Source: Akebia trifoliata (lineage: Eukaryota; Streptophyta; Magnoliopsida; Ranunculales; Lardizabalaceae). From it: 64,000 nucleotides of DNA. The first letter of the stretch is position 1; the number at the start of each line of letters is the position of its first letter. The position numbers and the translations under genes were made by a program. Under the pieces are notes generated by a model that worked only from the letters and a program-made list of their open reading frames with translations, was not told where the DNA came from and did not search any database. The DNA is taken from the NCBI GenBank assembly GCA_017979445.1, contig CM030707.1, positions 20,280,586-20,344,585 of the forward strand. Reading direction: 5' to 3'. This document shows positions 1 through 11,798 of this stretch, piece by piece.

Positions 1-194
1 ATATCACTGAAATGAATATGAGAGAAAGATTTGAATAAGTTGATGCATGCACAAGAGACCCATGGGCTCAAGAAGGATTTAAACCATTAGTCCAAAAAAT
101 TCTTAATACATGCATATGATGCGCAAGCAAGGGGGGGTGCAAATTTTGGTAATTTGGCGCATACCTAATTTGACTTCACGTGGGTGTGCGCGAC
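1..194. other. Left-edge AT-rich flank
   Basis: No coding potential or repeat boundary is visible. It may be the edge of the LTR-like repeat that follows. Confidence 0.4.
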
Positions 195-870
195 GGCCTT
201 AGGTTTAATTCAAATTTTCTTTTGAAGGGGGCACACCCCTTAATTTCAATCACGTTTCCCATGGGTGTCTGTTTGTCTAGTAAGGACACCTCTTTTAGAG
301 ACACTATGTCTCTTCATTTTTTATAAATAGGTCATTTTGACCTTGATTTTTTCATTCAAAATTTTTCTCATCTCCTGTTTTAAATTGCATTCCGATTTTT
401 TCATCTACATTCCTTGAGAATATAAATTTGGCGTTTTGTTCGCTAAACATGTAAGACATCTCTTTTGGTTTATTTGGGTTGTCTCTTAAGAGACACCTTT
501 TTTTTTCCAAGAGACATGATGTCCATTAGAATCCTTATATTTTCAAGAGACACCATGTCTCTTCCTTTTCTATAAATAGGTCATTTTCGACCTTGATTTT
601 TTCATTCAAAAAATTTATGTTCTCTCCTATTTAAAATTGCATTCTGATTTCTCGTCTGCATTTCTTGAGAGTATAAATTTAGCGTTCGATTCACTAAACG
701 TGTTGATTGAAAGGTTGTCTCTGCACGTGTGATCATTGTATCCTGAGAGACAATTGTTTATTGATCTGTGGGTACCAAATTGGGAGAATAAAATTGTCTT
801 AAGGATATTGTATTCAACACAAGCCTTGATCAATTTTTATTTTATTCGCTTTTCAGGTATCTACTGAATA
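195..870 (+). repeat. LTR-like promoter repeat, copy 1
   Basis: This block recurs at 4800-5390 (direct) and 58440-58965 (inverted). It holds two tandem sub-units of about 245 bp, each with a TATA box (322-328 and 571-577) in the conserved context TATAAATAGGTCATTT, and several palindromes of TGTCTC and GAGACA. A TATA box followed by a conserved transcribed-like stretch suggests the LTR of an unidentified retrotransposon. No open reading frame, PBS or PPT has been matched to it, so the LTR identity is inference. Confidence 0.5.
298..561. promoter_or_regulatory. TATA boxes with TGTCTC/GAGACA palindromes
   Basis: GAGACA-3-TGTCTC occurs at 298-312 and 547-561, each just upstream of a TATA box, and TGTCTC-4-GAGACA at 480-495. 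TGTCTC is the classical auxin response element bound by ARF proteins. The motifs are seen; a role in auxin response is inference. Confidence 0.4.
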
Positions 871-877
871 ATAGCTT

Positions 878-1188
878 AAGGGGACAATTGCCCCCATAAA
901 ACTTTGAGACAGTCCTGTATTTTCAACTAAATTTGCCCCTACTCCCTCATCTCCTTCCTTATTTGCCCCCCAGCCAATCACCTCCTTCCAATTTTTTCCC
1001 CAACCCCCTTATAATTTTTGAAGATGACATTGTTCCTTGATTAGGCCTTCTCTCATGTTAAATAGCATTTTCTTCAACTTCCAACTAAAAATCTTTGAAT
1101 CTCTCCAAAATTATTCATATTAAAGTTTTTCAACTGTACAATTAATTATAGTTTGCCCCCACTACAATAAAATCCTGGCTCTACCCAT
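878..1188. mobile_element. hAT-like MITE remnant (CAGGGGCGGAGCC family), copy in unit 1
   Basis: The right end, CCTGGCTCTACCCATG, preceded by GCCCCCACTACAATAAAAT, is the inverted and decayed form of the terminus seen intact at 29271. The interior is rich in GCCCCC tracts, as in that family. The left TIR and the TSD are degraded. Confidence 0.5.
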
Positions 1189-1190
1189 GT

Positions 1191-1694
1191 TTGGCATACA
1201 CACCTGACACACGTTTGGAAGCACATATCTTATTAAAAAGAAAATAAAAATGTTTCTTTCTCTTGCCTGTTCTTTGTCCACATATTTATTATTTTAGATT
1301 TCAAATCTTAAAAAGGATCGTTGGGCCCACATTGATTATAACATTGATAATCCAACCACACAATGATCTAGATTTCATGAAAATATTCATATTAAAAAAA
1401 AATTAAAATTAAAAACAATTAATTTTCGAGAATGATCCAAGATGTTTAAAATGGATGGCTATCGAGTACCTAAATTTAAAAATAAAATTCAACGGAAAAA
1501 AATAACTGCTTTTTATTATTTTTTTAAAAGTTCATATAATTTTATCCTCTACAACCCCATTTCATCATATCATGATTTTGAATGTCACATGGTGATGAAA
1601 GTTTCTATTTTTCACTATGGCTAGGAGAGAGAAACTCTTTTTTTTTTAATAAGTCACGTGCTTCCACGTCAAGGTGTGTTAGGTGTGTGCGCCA
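1191..1694. mobile_element. MULE-like MITE with long TIRs
   Basis: The ends are about 60-bp imperfect inverted repeats: GGCATACACACCTGACACAC at the left, and its complement ending GGTGTGTGCGCC at the right. Copies lie at 5713-6205, probably 52800-53365, and partly around 46420-46640. No coding sequence. Long TIRs suggest a Mutator-type non-autonomous element; a 9-bp TSD could not be confirmed. Confidence 0.55.
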
Positions 1695-1699
1695 AAAGT

Positions 1700-2195
1700 T
1701 AAGGTTGTCAAAAGATGCTTATCGGTTCAGATATAGTAATATCCGAATCTGAATTTAAATCCGAAATTTTTATTTAATATCCGAATTCGAATTTGATTAT
1801 CCTATCGGATATCGGATAATATCCGATTAGAATTTGAATAATTTGTATATTAAAAAAATACAATTTTTCCTTATCTAATTGATTTTTCATTATTAAAAAA
1901 AAAAAAAACTATTATATATTATATTATGTATATAATAAATAAATCAAATAAAATAATATATATTATATTATTTATATAAAAATAAATCAAATAAAATAAT
2001 ATATATTATATATTATTTTGAATCAGATATTATCGGATTCGAAATGTTAATACCCGAATCCATATCCGATAAGAATTCGAATATATAAAATTATCCGAAT
2101 TCGAATCCGATATCTAAAATTTTCAGATAATATCCGATTTTTCAAATTCGAAATCAAATTGGATTTGAATTTTCAATTATCCATTGACACCCCTA
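1700..2195. mobile_element. hAT MITE rich in ATATCCGAATTCG
   Basis: It starts TAAGGTTGTCAA and ends TTGACACCCCTA, which are hAT-type inverted ends. It is flanked by CCAAAAGT (1692-1699) and CCAAAAAT (2196-2203), an 8-bp TSD with one mismatch. The interior is a degenerate run of GATATCCGAATTCG units around an AT-rich core. The duplicate is at 6208-6740, and a relative with a perfect TSD is at 45214-46088. Confidence 0.75.
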
Positions 2196-2203
2196 CCAAA
2201 AAT

Positions 2204-2929
2204 ACATCAAATTATCAACACTCAAAATAAAATGAACATTACTTTCGGCATTTTTTCGTGCCAAAAATGTATTTTTCTCTTTCTTATACCTTTTTACCAT
2301 TCAAAATTAACAAAATTGGCCATTTTTATGTTTTTTTTTTTTTTTGTTTTGTTCTCGTTCATTGAATAGGATCACTTTAATGGGCTTTATATATTTAATA
2401 ATGAGAGTTGGACATTTTAGGCCCATTCAATCTTTCTTCCTCACGAATAGTTTTGAAACCAGAGTTGAATCGGTCTTGTTACATGTGCCCTTAAAATTGT
2501 AATAAATACACTTTGAAAATTGGATTTTGTACCAAAAATACCCTTAAAATATTTTTTTTACCAAAATACCCTCATATGCTTGTTCCAAGGTGCCTTGAGG
2601 GTACATGTTAACAAAACCCAACCTTAACATCACATATTCAACCCAACACAACCGCATCATAGGGGTTTGACAACATGGGGATATCAAAGCCATATTGTTA
2701 GGTTAATATTATAAATGCTTAAAGTGAATTGAATGTGCTCATATCATTCTGAAAAGTTAGATCCAGTGAGGATTGAGACAATAAAAGTATAAGAGTGCAA
2801 TGAACCGGAACTGTCATTAAATGGGGACAATGCTCTTATAAGCGCTTTTAATTTTATTTGATAATGATGAACCTATTAATATCACATAAATTTATCATTT
2901 GATTTAAATTTTACACGTGCTTTATGAAA
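2204..2929. other. Intergenic sequence, nothing recognised
   Basis: AT-rich sequence with poly-T tracts. No gene or element ends were seen. It is part of the duplicated unit. Confidence 0.4.
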
Positions 2930-3128
2930 TTGATTGAAAATATAAATTTTGAAATTTTTACACGGCTTGATAAAATTGATTGGAACATAAATCTGAAATT
3001 TTAAGACAGTTTGATAAACCGATTGAAAATCAAATTTTGAAATTTTAACACGGTTTGATAAAAGCGATTGGAATCGAAATCTAGAAATTTAACAAGATTT
3101 GACAAAACGGATTGGAATCAAAATCTAG
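2930..3128. repeat. Minisatellite, about 57-bp unit
   Basis: About four degenerate copies of a unit containing ACACGGTTTGATAAAAC and GATTGGAATCGAAATCTG. The equivalent array in unit 2 (7435-7726) has one or two extra copies, which explains most of the length difference between the two units. Confidence 0.65.
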
Positions 3129-3481
3129 TATGGCATTAGGGTTCGAGTGATTGATGGAGATCACTTTAAGGCAAAACCCTTTTCACTCAATCTTTCTTGC
3201 ATGATCGATTGGGTTAAAACCTTAAACTTAAAGTAGATGCCGCCCCTCTAAAATAGAAGGGACTTGAGTGTTTGTAACTATTTTTTTAGTAGGATTCATA
3301 TCCATCAAGGTTTCTTCTAAATCTTAAAGAGATTATTTCCAATTTCCTTGGGATACATTTACTATTGACGTCCTTTAGTAGAGCTAAATCTATTATCTAT
3401 CTAGTGCACTTGATATTAGTAAAAATCAAAGCCACAGATTAAAAAACTTACATTTTGATTAACCTTAGAAATGTGGAAATA

Positions 3482-4085
3482 TGAATTTTAGATAGTTGTT
3501 GGATAAATATTACATAAATCATAATCGAATATTTATAGAGATTACATCAACCAAGATATATGAAAACTAGCCTAATATAATATTCTAGAATATTCTAATT
3601 GATATATTCTAAATATCAATAAATATTTTAGAATATCCTCTATCACAATCTTCCATTTGTGATGAGATACACAGATAATGCTACAGTGTATCTCACGTAC
3701 CTTAATACAATGCATCTTATTATTTAACATCCTCCCGCAATTGCATGTCCCTATGAAGAAGGAATATGCAATTGGTTTTGTTGAATAATTACTTGATCTC
3801 ATTAGTAAATAAGTTTATTGATCGTCGAAGTATCAATCGTACTTGTTGATGATCACCGTCTGTCTATGAAGTCCATCACTATCGCATCCCGCTTTTTTTG
3901 AGTTTGTCGAAGCTGATGACTTACTGGATCAAATATGTCATGATCTCTTATAGAAGCATAAAAAGTAGGATTGTGCGATTATATAAAGAGGTGAGATGTT
4001 TGACAGAACAAAAGTGTTATTTGAAGGAGTTGAAACAGAGACATTGGAGGCAGGCATGTCAAACTCAAGAGCCAAGCTTTGATAC
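3482..4085 (-). mobile_element. Partial TRIM-like LTR element, unit 1 copy
   Basis: On the minus strand an LTR beginning TGTTAAATAATAAG (plus-strand end 3729) is preceded by the purine tract TTGCGGGAGGA, a PPT. Further along the plus strand, CTTTGATACCA at about 4073-4085 complements an initiator-Met tRNA PBS (TGGTATCAAAG). Only about 340 bp separate PPT and PBS and no gene lies between. The LTR and internal part resemble the complete TRIM at 42519-43933. The right LTR is replaced by unrelated sequence. Confidence 0.6.
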
Positions 4086-4315
4086 CATAAAATATATCTT
4101 GAGATAATTTCTCACACTTTGAGCTTTTACTAGGTGTTCAATATCTATGTACACTAAAAAAGATTACAAAGTGATTGAGGAGTTGATTACAATAATATAC
4201 ACTTTCCAATTTAAAGAAGGTGAGGATGATTGAAGGATCTTTGACTCAAATCATCGCTAATATCCTGGATATGAAGATGTGTTGGAGGATGGACTAGAGG
4301 CTGAGATGAGGGACT

Positions 4316-4799
4316 GATAACATGCTTATCATGTGTACTGCTAATAAGAAATACCCCGGGTTAGAGTATTTTCCAAGAAATATAGTCTTTTAAATCAACA
4401 ATATTGGAATGAGATTTCACCATTAGGAAGTACACAAAAAGACCTTTCAAATGCATTAAGGTGTAAAACCTAACCTTTGGTATAGTCCAATAAGCCTCCA
4501 CGTTTTAAGAGTTTTAGAAACAATTCGATTCTACTATTAAAGGAAAGCTAATAAATAATGGAATATAACTCAAAAATGAAAACAATTGAAATTCTCCATA
4601 ATGAATTAGTAGGAGACCTCAATGGATTTGGAAACCTATTATTGGAGTCATCTAGGCCCTCTAATTTCATCTATATAAGTTAGGAACTATGACCCCTTGT
4701 GTACAAGACAATACATTAATGATTTTTAGTGTGTTAATTTATTCTCTATCAATCACATTGCTTATTGTTCTTAATCGAGATAGCAAAGGAGAATCGACT
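4316..4799. repeat. Possible second LTR fragment and junction of the duplication
   Basis: A non-coding stretch starting TGATAACATGC with TATATAAG near 4673, continuing into a leader-like sequence. The part up to about 4662 is repeated to 9271. It resembles an LTR promoter, but no PBS or PPT was found. Confidence 0.3.
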
Positions 4800-5394
4800 G
4801 TAAAAACACCTCTTTTGGAGATACCATGTCTTCCTTTTCTATAAATAGGTCATTTTGACCTTGATTTTTTCATTCAATTTTTTTTTTCTTCTCTCCTGTT
4901 TTACATTGCATTCTGATTTCTCATCTACATTCATTGATAATACAAACTTAGCATTCGATTTGCTAGACGTGTAGGACATCTCTTTTGGTTTATTTAGGTT
5001 GTCTCTTAAGAGATACATTTCCTTTTCCAAGAGACATGATGTCTATTAGAATCCTTGTCTTTTCAAGAGACACCATGTCTCTTCCTTTTCTATAAATAGG
5101 TCATTTCGACCTTAATTTTTTAATTCAAAATTTTTCTCTTCTCTTTTGTTTTAAATTGCATTTTGATTTCTCATCTGCATTCTTCGAGAGTACAAACTTA
5201 GCATTCGGTTTACTAGACATGTAGATTGAAGTGCTGTCTCTGCATGTGTGATCGTTGTATCCTGAGAGACAATTGTTCATTGATCCTTGAGCACCAAATT
5301 ACATGAACAAAATTGTTTTAAGGACATTGTATTCAATACAAGCCTTGATCAATCTTTATTTTGTTCACTTTTCAAGTATTTATCGAATAACAAC

Positions 5395-5710
5395 TTAAAG
5401 GGGCAATTTCCCCCAAAGAACTTTGAGACAGTCTTGTATTTTCAACTAAATTTTCCCCCACTCCCTCATCTCCCTCCTTATTTGTTCCCACCCCATCACT
5501 TCCCTCCAATTTTTGCCCCAACCCCCTTACAATTTTTGAAGATGACATTGTCCCTTTACTGGCCTTCTCTCATTTTAAATAGTCTTTTCTTCAACTTCCA
5601 ACCAAAAATCTTTGAATATCTCCAAAATTATTCATATTAAAAGTTTTTCAACTGTACCATTAATTATAGTATGCCCCCACTACAATAAACTCCTGGCTCC
5701 ACCCCCGTTT
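5395..5710. mobile_element. hAT-like MITE remnant (CAGGGGCGGAGCC family), copy in unit 2
   Basis: Counterpart of 878-1188, with the better preserved right end CCTGGCTCCACCCCCG. An open frame across it reflects proline- and phenylalanine-rich low-complexity sequence, not a gene. Confidence 0.5.
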
Positions 5711-5712
5711 CT

Positions 5713-6205
5713 CATACACACTTGACACACGTTTGGAAGCACATATCTTATTAAAAAAGAAAAAAAATATGTTTCTCTCTAGCCCATTCTCTGTCCACAT
5801 ATTTATTATTTTAGATTTTAAATCTTAAAAAGGATTGTAGGGCCTACATTGATTATCACATTGACAATCCAACCATAGATTTCAAGAAAATATTCATATT
5901 CAAAAAAAAAAAAAATTAAAAACAATTTTTTTTCAAGAATGATCTAAGGTGTTTAAAATGGACGGCTATCGAGCACCGAAATTTAAAAATAAAATTCAAT
6001 GGTGAAAAATAATTATTTATTATTATTATTTTTAAAAGTTCATATAATTTTATCCTCTACAACCCCAGTTCATCAAATCATGATTTTGAATGTCACATGA
6101 TGATGAAAGTTTCTGTTTTCACTATGGGTAGGAGAGAGAAACTCTCTCTTTTTTTAATAAGTCACGTGCTTCCACGTCAGGTTGTGTTAGGTGTGTGTGC
6201 CAAAA
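5713..6205. mobile_element. MULE-like MITE, copy in unit 2
   Basis: Counterpart of 1191-1694 with the same long inverted ends. It abuts the following hAT MITE as in unit 1. Confidence 0.5.
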
Positions 6206-6207
6206 GT

Positions 6208-6740
6208 TAAGGTTGTCAACAAATGTTTATCGGTTCAGATATAGTAATATCTAAATCCGAATCCGAATCCGAAATTTTTATTTGATATCCAAATTCGAGT
6301 TCGAATCCGACGGATGTTCTAAAATTCTATCCGAATTCGAATTCGATTATCCTATCGGATATCAGATAATATTCGATTAGAATTTGAATAATTTGTATAC
6401 TAAAAAAAATACAAATTTTCCTTATCCAATTGATTTTTCATTATTAAAAAAAAACCTATTATATATTATATTATGTATATAATAAATAAATCAAATAAAA
6501 TATATATTATATTATTTATATAAAAAATAAATCAAATAAAATAATATAGATTATATATTATTTCGAATAAAATATTATTGGATTCGAAATGTTAATATCT
6601 CAATCCGTATCCGATAAGGATTCGAATATATAAAATTATCCGAATTCGAATCTGATATCCAAAATTTTCAGATAATATCTGATTTTTTGAATTCAAAATC
6701 GAATCGGATTCAAATTTTTGACTATCCATTAATGCCCCTA
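6208..6740. mobile_element. hAT MITE, copy in unit 2
   Basis: Counterpart of 1700-2195. It starts TAAGGTTGTCAAC and ends AATGCCCCTA, and is about 37 bp longer in the GATATCCGAATTCG region. Confidence 0.7.
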
Positions 6741-7434
6741 TCAAAAAGTACATCAAATTATCAACACTCAAAATAAAATGAACATTACTTTTGGCATTTT
6801 CTCGTGCCAAAAATACATTTTTCTCTTTCTTCTACCTTTTTACCATTCACAATTAACAAAACTGGCCATTTTTTTTTTCTGGTTTTTGTATAGGATCATT
6901 TTAATGGGCTTTACATATTAAAAAATGAGAGTTGGACCTTTTTGGCCCATTCAATCTTTCTTCCTAACGTAGAGTTTTGAAACAAGAACTGAATCGGTCT
7001 TGTTACATGTGCCCTTAAAGTGCAATAAATACACTTTGAAAATTGGATCTTGTTTTAAAAATACCCTTAAAATATTTTTTTACCAAAATACCCTTATATG
7101 CCTATTCCATGTTAACACAACCCAACCTTATCATCACATATTCAACACAGCACAACCGCATCTACGAAGGTTTGAGAACACGGGGATATCAAAGCCATAT
7201 TGCTAGGTTAATATTCTAAATACTTAGAGTGAATTGAATGTGCTCATATCATTTTAAAAAGTTAGATCTAGTGAGGCTTGGGACAATAGAAGTATAAGAG
7301 TGCAATGAATCGGAACTATCATTAAATGAGGACAATGCTCTTATAAGTACTTTTAGTTATATTTAATAATGATGAACTTATTAATATCATATAAATTTAT
7401 CATTTGATTTAAATTTTACACGTGCTTTATGAAA

Positions 7435-7726
7435 CTAATTGAAAATATAAATCTTGAAATTTTTACACGGTTAATAAAATCGATTGGAATCGAAATCTGA
7501 AAATTTAACATGGTTTGATAAACAGATTGAAAATTGAAATCAGAAAATTTAACACAGTTTGATAAACTCGATTTGGAATCGAAATCTGAAAATTTAAGAC
7601 GGTTTGATAAACCGATTGAAAATCAAAATTTGGAAATTTAACACGGTTTGATAAAATCGATTTGAATCGAAATCTAGAAATTTAACAAGATTTGACAAAA
7701 CGGATTGGAATCGAAATCTGGTATGG
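7435..7726. repeat. Minisatellite, unit 2 copy
   Basis: Five to six degenerate copies of the unit seen at 2930-3128, so copy number changed after the duplication. Confidence 0.65.
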
Positions 7727-8081
7727 CCTTAGGGTTCGAGTGATTGATGGAGATCACTTTAATGCAAAACTCTTTTCATTCAATCTTTCTTGTATGATCG
7801 ATTGGGTTAAAACCTTAAACCTAAAGTAGATGCCACCTCTCTAAAATAGATGGGAATTGAGTGTTTGTAACTACTCTTTTAGTAAGATTCCTATCCATCA
7901 AGGTTTCGTCTAAATCTTAAAGAGATTATTTGCAATTTCCAATTAATTTGGGATACATTTATTATTGATGACCTTTAGTAAAGCTAAATCTATTATCTAT
8001 CTAGTGCACTTGATATTAGTAAAAATCAGAGTCACATATTAAAAAACCTACATTTTGATTAACCTTAGAAATGTGGAAATC

Positions 8082-8690
8082 TGAATTTTGGATAATTCTT
8101 GGATGAATATTACATAAATCATAATAGAATATCTATAGAGATTACATCAACTAAGATATATGAAAACTTGCCTAATATAATATTCTAGAATATCCTAATT
8201 GATATATTCTAAATATCAATTAATATTTTAGAATATCCTCTTTCACAATCTTCCATTTGTGATGAGGTACACAGACAATGATACAGTGTATCTCATGTAC
8301 CTTAATACAATGCATCTTATTCTTAAACATCCTCCTGCAATTGCATGGCCCTACAAAGAAGGAATGTACACTTGGTTTTGTTGAATAATTACTTGATATC
8401 ATTAATAGATAAGTTCATTAATCGTTGAAGTGCCAATTGTACTTGCTGATGATCACCGTCTGTCTATGAAATCCATCACTATCGCATCCCACTCTTTTTG
8501 AGTTTGTCGAAGCTGGTGGCTTACTAGATCTGATATGTCATAATCTCTTCTAGAAGCATAAAAAGTAGGATTGTACGATTAAGATGTTTGACAGAACAAA
8601 AGTGTTATTTGAAGGAGCTGAAATAGAGACATTGGAGGCAGCCATGTCAAACTCAAGAGAAGGAGAACTAGGCTCTGATACCATAAAATA
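8082..8690 (-). mobile_element. Partial TRIM-like LTR element, unit 2 copy
   Basis: Counterpart of 3482-4085: minus-strand LTR ending at 8329, PPT TTGCAGGAGGA next to it, and a PBS complement (CTCTGATACCA) at about 8673-8684. Confidence 0.55.
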
Positions 8691-9959
8691 TATCTTGAGA
8701 CAATTTCTCACACCTTTAGCTTGCACTAGGTGTTCAATATCTAATATATACTAACAAAGATGACAAAGTATTGCTGTGATTGAGATGTTGATTACAATAA
8801 TATACACTTTCCAATTTAGAGAAGGTGAGGATGATGGAAGGATCTTTGACTCAAATCATAGCTAATTTCCTGGATATGAAGATGTGCTGGAGGATGGACT
8901 AGAGGCTGAGATGAGGGACTGATAACATGCTTATCATGTGTACTGCTAATAAGAAATACCCCAGTTTAGAGTATTTACGGAGAAATATAGTCTTTCATAT
9001 AAAAAAATATTGGCATGAGATTTCACCATTAGGAAGTACACAAGAAGACCTTTCAAATGCATTAAAGTGTAAAACCTAACCTTTGGTGTAGCCCAATAAG
9101 CCTCCACGTTTTAAGAGTTTTAGAAACAATTCGATTCTATTATTAAAGGAAAGCTAATAGATAATGGAATATAACTCAAAAATGGAAATAAATTGAAATT
9201 CTCCATAATGAATTAGTAGGAGACCTCAATGGATTAGGAAACCTACTACTGGAGTCATCTAGGCACTCTACTGGATTAGGAAACATACTTAAATATGGGG
9301 ATGAAATAAATTTGACTCAAGAAATTACATAGTAAAATACGAAGAAAAACATAACTCACACAGTTAGGTTTGCTTATTTGGTTTAACTCGCAATATAACA
9401 AACGTTACATGTTCTTAGGGCATCTCCAACCCAACACCCTCTACCCAGACCCATAAATGAGCTTTTTGGGTATGGTGGATTGCAATTATGGGTATTTATG
9501 AGGTCGTTACTCCAACCAAGTCAATAAAATTCAAGAAATTTGAAATCTTGCCCTCCAAAATTCAAAATTCTCTCTTGCCAAAGTTCAAATAATAAATTTT
9601 TGAATCCTAATTTCAATAGGCCAAAAATTCAATATTCAAGCTTTATAATGCAAAACTTCAAAATTTTCAAATTCAAATTCCCTCCTTCCAAATTTAAATT
9701 CCTCCCACCAAAATTTAGAATCTCAACTAACAAAATTCAAATTTTAATTTCCACCCACCAAAATTTAGAAACTCAACCAACAAAATTCAAATTCTCTCCC
9801 ACCAAAATTTAAAATCTCTTTATAAATATGTTGATTTCCTCTCTTATTTTCACGCATCTATGCTATATATTCTCTTTACATTCAACTCTATTTTATCTCT
9901 AAATAGATTCTAAGAATTCTAATAGATCGTTATCCTAATATTTTAGGAGATTACCTCAG

Positions 9960-11205
9960 GATTGAGGATGAATTTGATGAAGAGGTGGCGTTGTTAGCAA
10001 AAGATAGTCAAGGAAATCAAGCAATCAACCCGCCGAACAACACATCATCGTGATTCTATTCCCATTCACATTACTATTCATCATAATAGAGTTGAAGGCA
10101 ATGAAAGACTCTATCATGATTATTTTGCTAAAAATTTTGTATTTCCTAGTCATTTATTTCAGAGAAGATTTTGAATAAGTTGTCCTCTTTTTGTTTGATT
10201 TAAACTTCAATGAAAGCTTAAATTCATATTTCATTCAAAGATGTCATGCCCTTGGTGCTCTTGATTTGTTTTCCCTTCAAAAGGTAACAACTCCACTCAA
10301 AATTCTTCCATCTAAAGCATTGATAAATTTAGTAGACAAGTATGTACAGATTGAAGAAACCATGGCTATCAAAATTCTACGAAGGTTTCTAAAGTTGTTG
10401 ATGTAGTATTTGGTGACGAATACATGCAGTCACCAAATGCCAATGACTTCACTCAATTTCTAGATATTGGTGAGCAATGCAGTTTTCTTGAGATGTTGGA
10501 GAGTATTAATTGTACGCATTAGAGGTGAAAAAATTGTCCAACAGTGTAACAAGGGATTATACTGGTCACAACTATGAACCAACTATAATTTTGAAAGTCA
10601 TGGCTTCACGTGATCTTTGGATATGACATGCCTTCTTTAGTCTATCGGGATCACTTAATGATATCAACGTACTTGATCGGTCGAATATATTTTCTAAAGT
10701 TGTTGAAAGACGAACTCTTCCTGTCAACTATACGATTAATGAGAATGACTACTCAATTGAATATTATTTAGTTGATGGTATCTATTCGACTTGGTCAATC
10801 TTTGTAAAAAAGAATTACATGTCTACAAATATTGAAAATATAATGTTTTATTGTACCACAAGAGTTAGCATGGAAAGACATAAAACACATATTCAGGGTA
10901 CTCCAAACATTCTTTGTTATCATGCATGAACTAGTATATTTTTAAGATGAAGGAATCCTTACTGATATTATGAAAGCGTGCATAATTATACACAACATGA
11001 TCATTGAAAATTAAGGAGATACTGATATTTGTGAGTTTGATGCATTTAATGCAAGTTTGCATATATCAATGTCACATGCATGTGCACGTCAATTAGTAGT
11101 CTTCATAGAAATCCATCTTAGAATTAAAGACATGGAAAGACATTCTCAACTACAGTCGGATCTGATTGAGCACTTGTGGGAACGACACTACGAAAAATAG
11201 AAAAC
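9960..11205 (+). pseudogene. PIF/Harbinger transposase pseudogene (DDE_Tnp_4, HARBI1-like)
   Basis: In functional elements this protein cuts and pastes the transposon in the nucleus together with the Myb-like partner. Pieces in family order: an N-terminal acidic DEFDEE stretch; RVEGNERLYHDYFAKN; the HALGALDLFSLQKVT helix region; DKYVQIEETMAIKILRRFLK; FGDEYMQSPNANDFTQFL; a catalytic-site equivalent SINCTH; DLWIWHAFFGLPGS-like sequence with frameshifts; then INVLDRS; and C-terminal KACIIIHNMIIEN. The first catalytic Asp (SIDCMH in the family) is Asn, and the catalytic Glu of the VERAFGVLQ block is Lys. Multiple stops and frameshifts; certainly dead. The longest open stretch is 10191-10406. Confidence 0.85.
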
Positions 11206-11499
11206 TAATATTTTTCTATTATTTTCAAGAAGCGTGCAAAGTTGGTATATTACTTTATTTTCTAAGTACTATGAATTTGAAATTTGAAATTTATTTTCTT
11301 TGTTTCTTTTTTTTTTTCATAGGTGTAAGGTTACTGCTTAGTAAATGAAATTGAAAATTGAAAATTGTATTTTTACTTGAAATAAAAATATATATTTGCA
11401 ATAATACTAACATAGTTCATTTAAATACATCAAACTACAAATTTACTAAAAATTAAAATCTTTTTTTACTAAAATCTTCATCTTAAGTTTGATATAACA

Positions 11500-11790
11500 T
11501 TAAGCGGTGATTGGGTCCATGATATTAATATCAGTTTGCATTATTTGTTCCTCGCGTGTACGATCCTCCATTTCAATTTGAGCGTTCTAAATTTTAATTC
11601 TTTCTGTCTTAATTTCTAATTGTTTGTTATGTTATACTAATACTTAATCTTGTGGTTCAATTCTCTCACGTTCTAATTCTAGCTTATTTTTCATATTTTT
11701 TTTAAGTAGTTGTTGTAATCATGTCTTGACTACCTTCCTTATCTTTTTTTAATTGTAAAAATCACCTTCTTTGAGGTCTTTCGATGTAAT
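11500..11790 (-). pseudogene. Harbinger Myb-like ORF1, C-terminal piece
   Basis: Read on the minus strand it gives KAITSKDLKEGDFYN, then a charged coiled-coil-like region (KNKLELERERIE, RTREEQIMQ) and a MDPIT-like tail, as in the NAM-associated C-terminal region of plant Harbinger ORF1 proteins. Two stops are present. It is cut off from its N-terminal parts by the Copia insertion that begins at 11799. Confidence 0.65.
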
Positions 11791-11798
11791 GGCTTTTC

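Larger units (their letters stand above)
282..4662. repeat. Tandem duplication, unit 1 (4.4 kb)
   Basis: This block matches 4800-9271 in direct orientation along its whole length, with small indels. Both units hold in the same order the LTR-like repeat, a CAGGGGCGGAG-type MITE, a MULE-like MITE, a hAT MITE, an A/T-rich minisatellite and a TRIM-like element. The MITE positions are shared, so those insertions came before the duplication. The 137-bp junction (4663-4799) contains TATATAAG and a retrotransposon-like leader. Confidence 0.8.
4800..9271. repeat. Tandem duplication, unit 2 (4.5 kb)
   Basis: Direct repeat of 282-4662. Shared content: LTR-like repeat 4800-5390 with TATA boxes and GAGACACCATGTCTC at 5067-5081; MITE remnants 5395-5710 and 5713-6205; hAT MITE; minisatellite; TRIM-like element. 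The copies differ by many substitutions and small indels, so the event is not recent. Confidence 0.8.

Noticed and set aside
5287..5640. 117-residue plus-strand frame rich in Phe and Pro
   Set aside because: Covers the junction of the LTR-like repeat and a MITE; the counterpart in unit 1 is not open.
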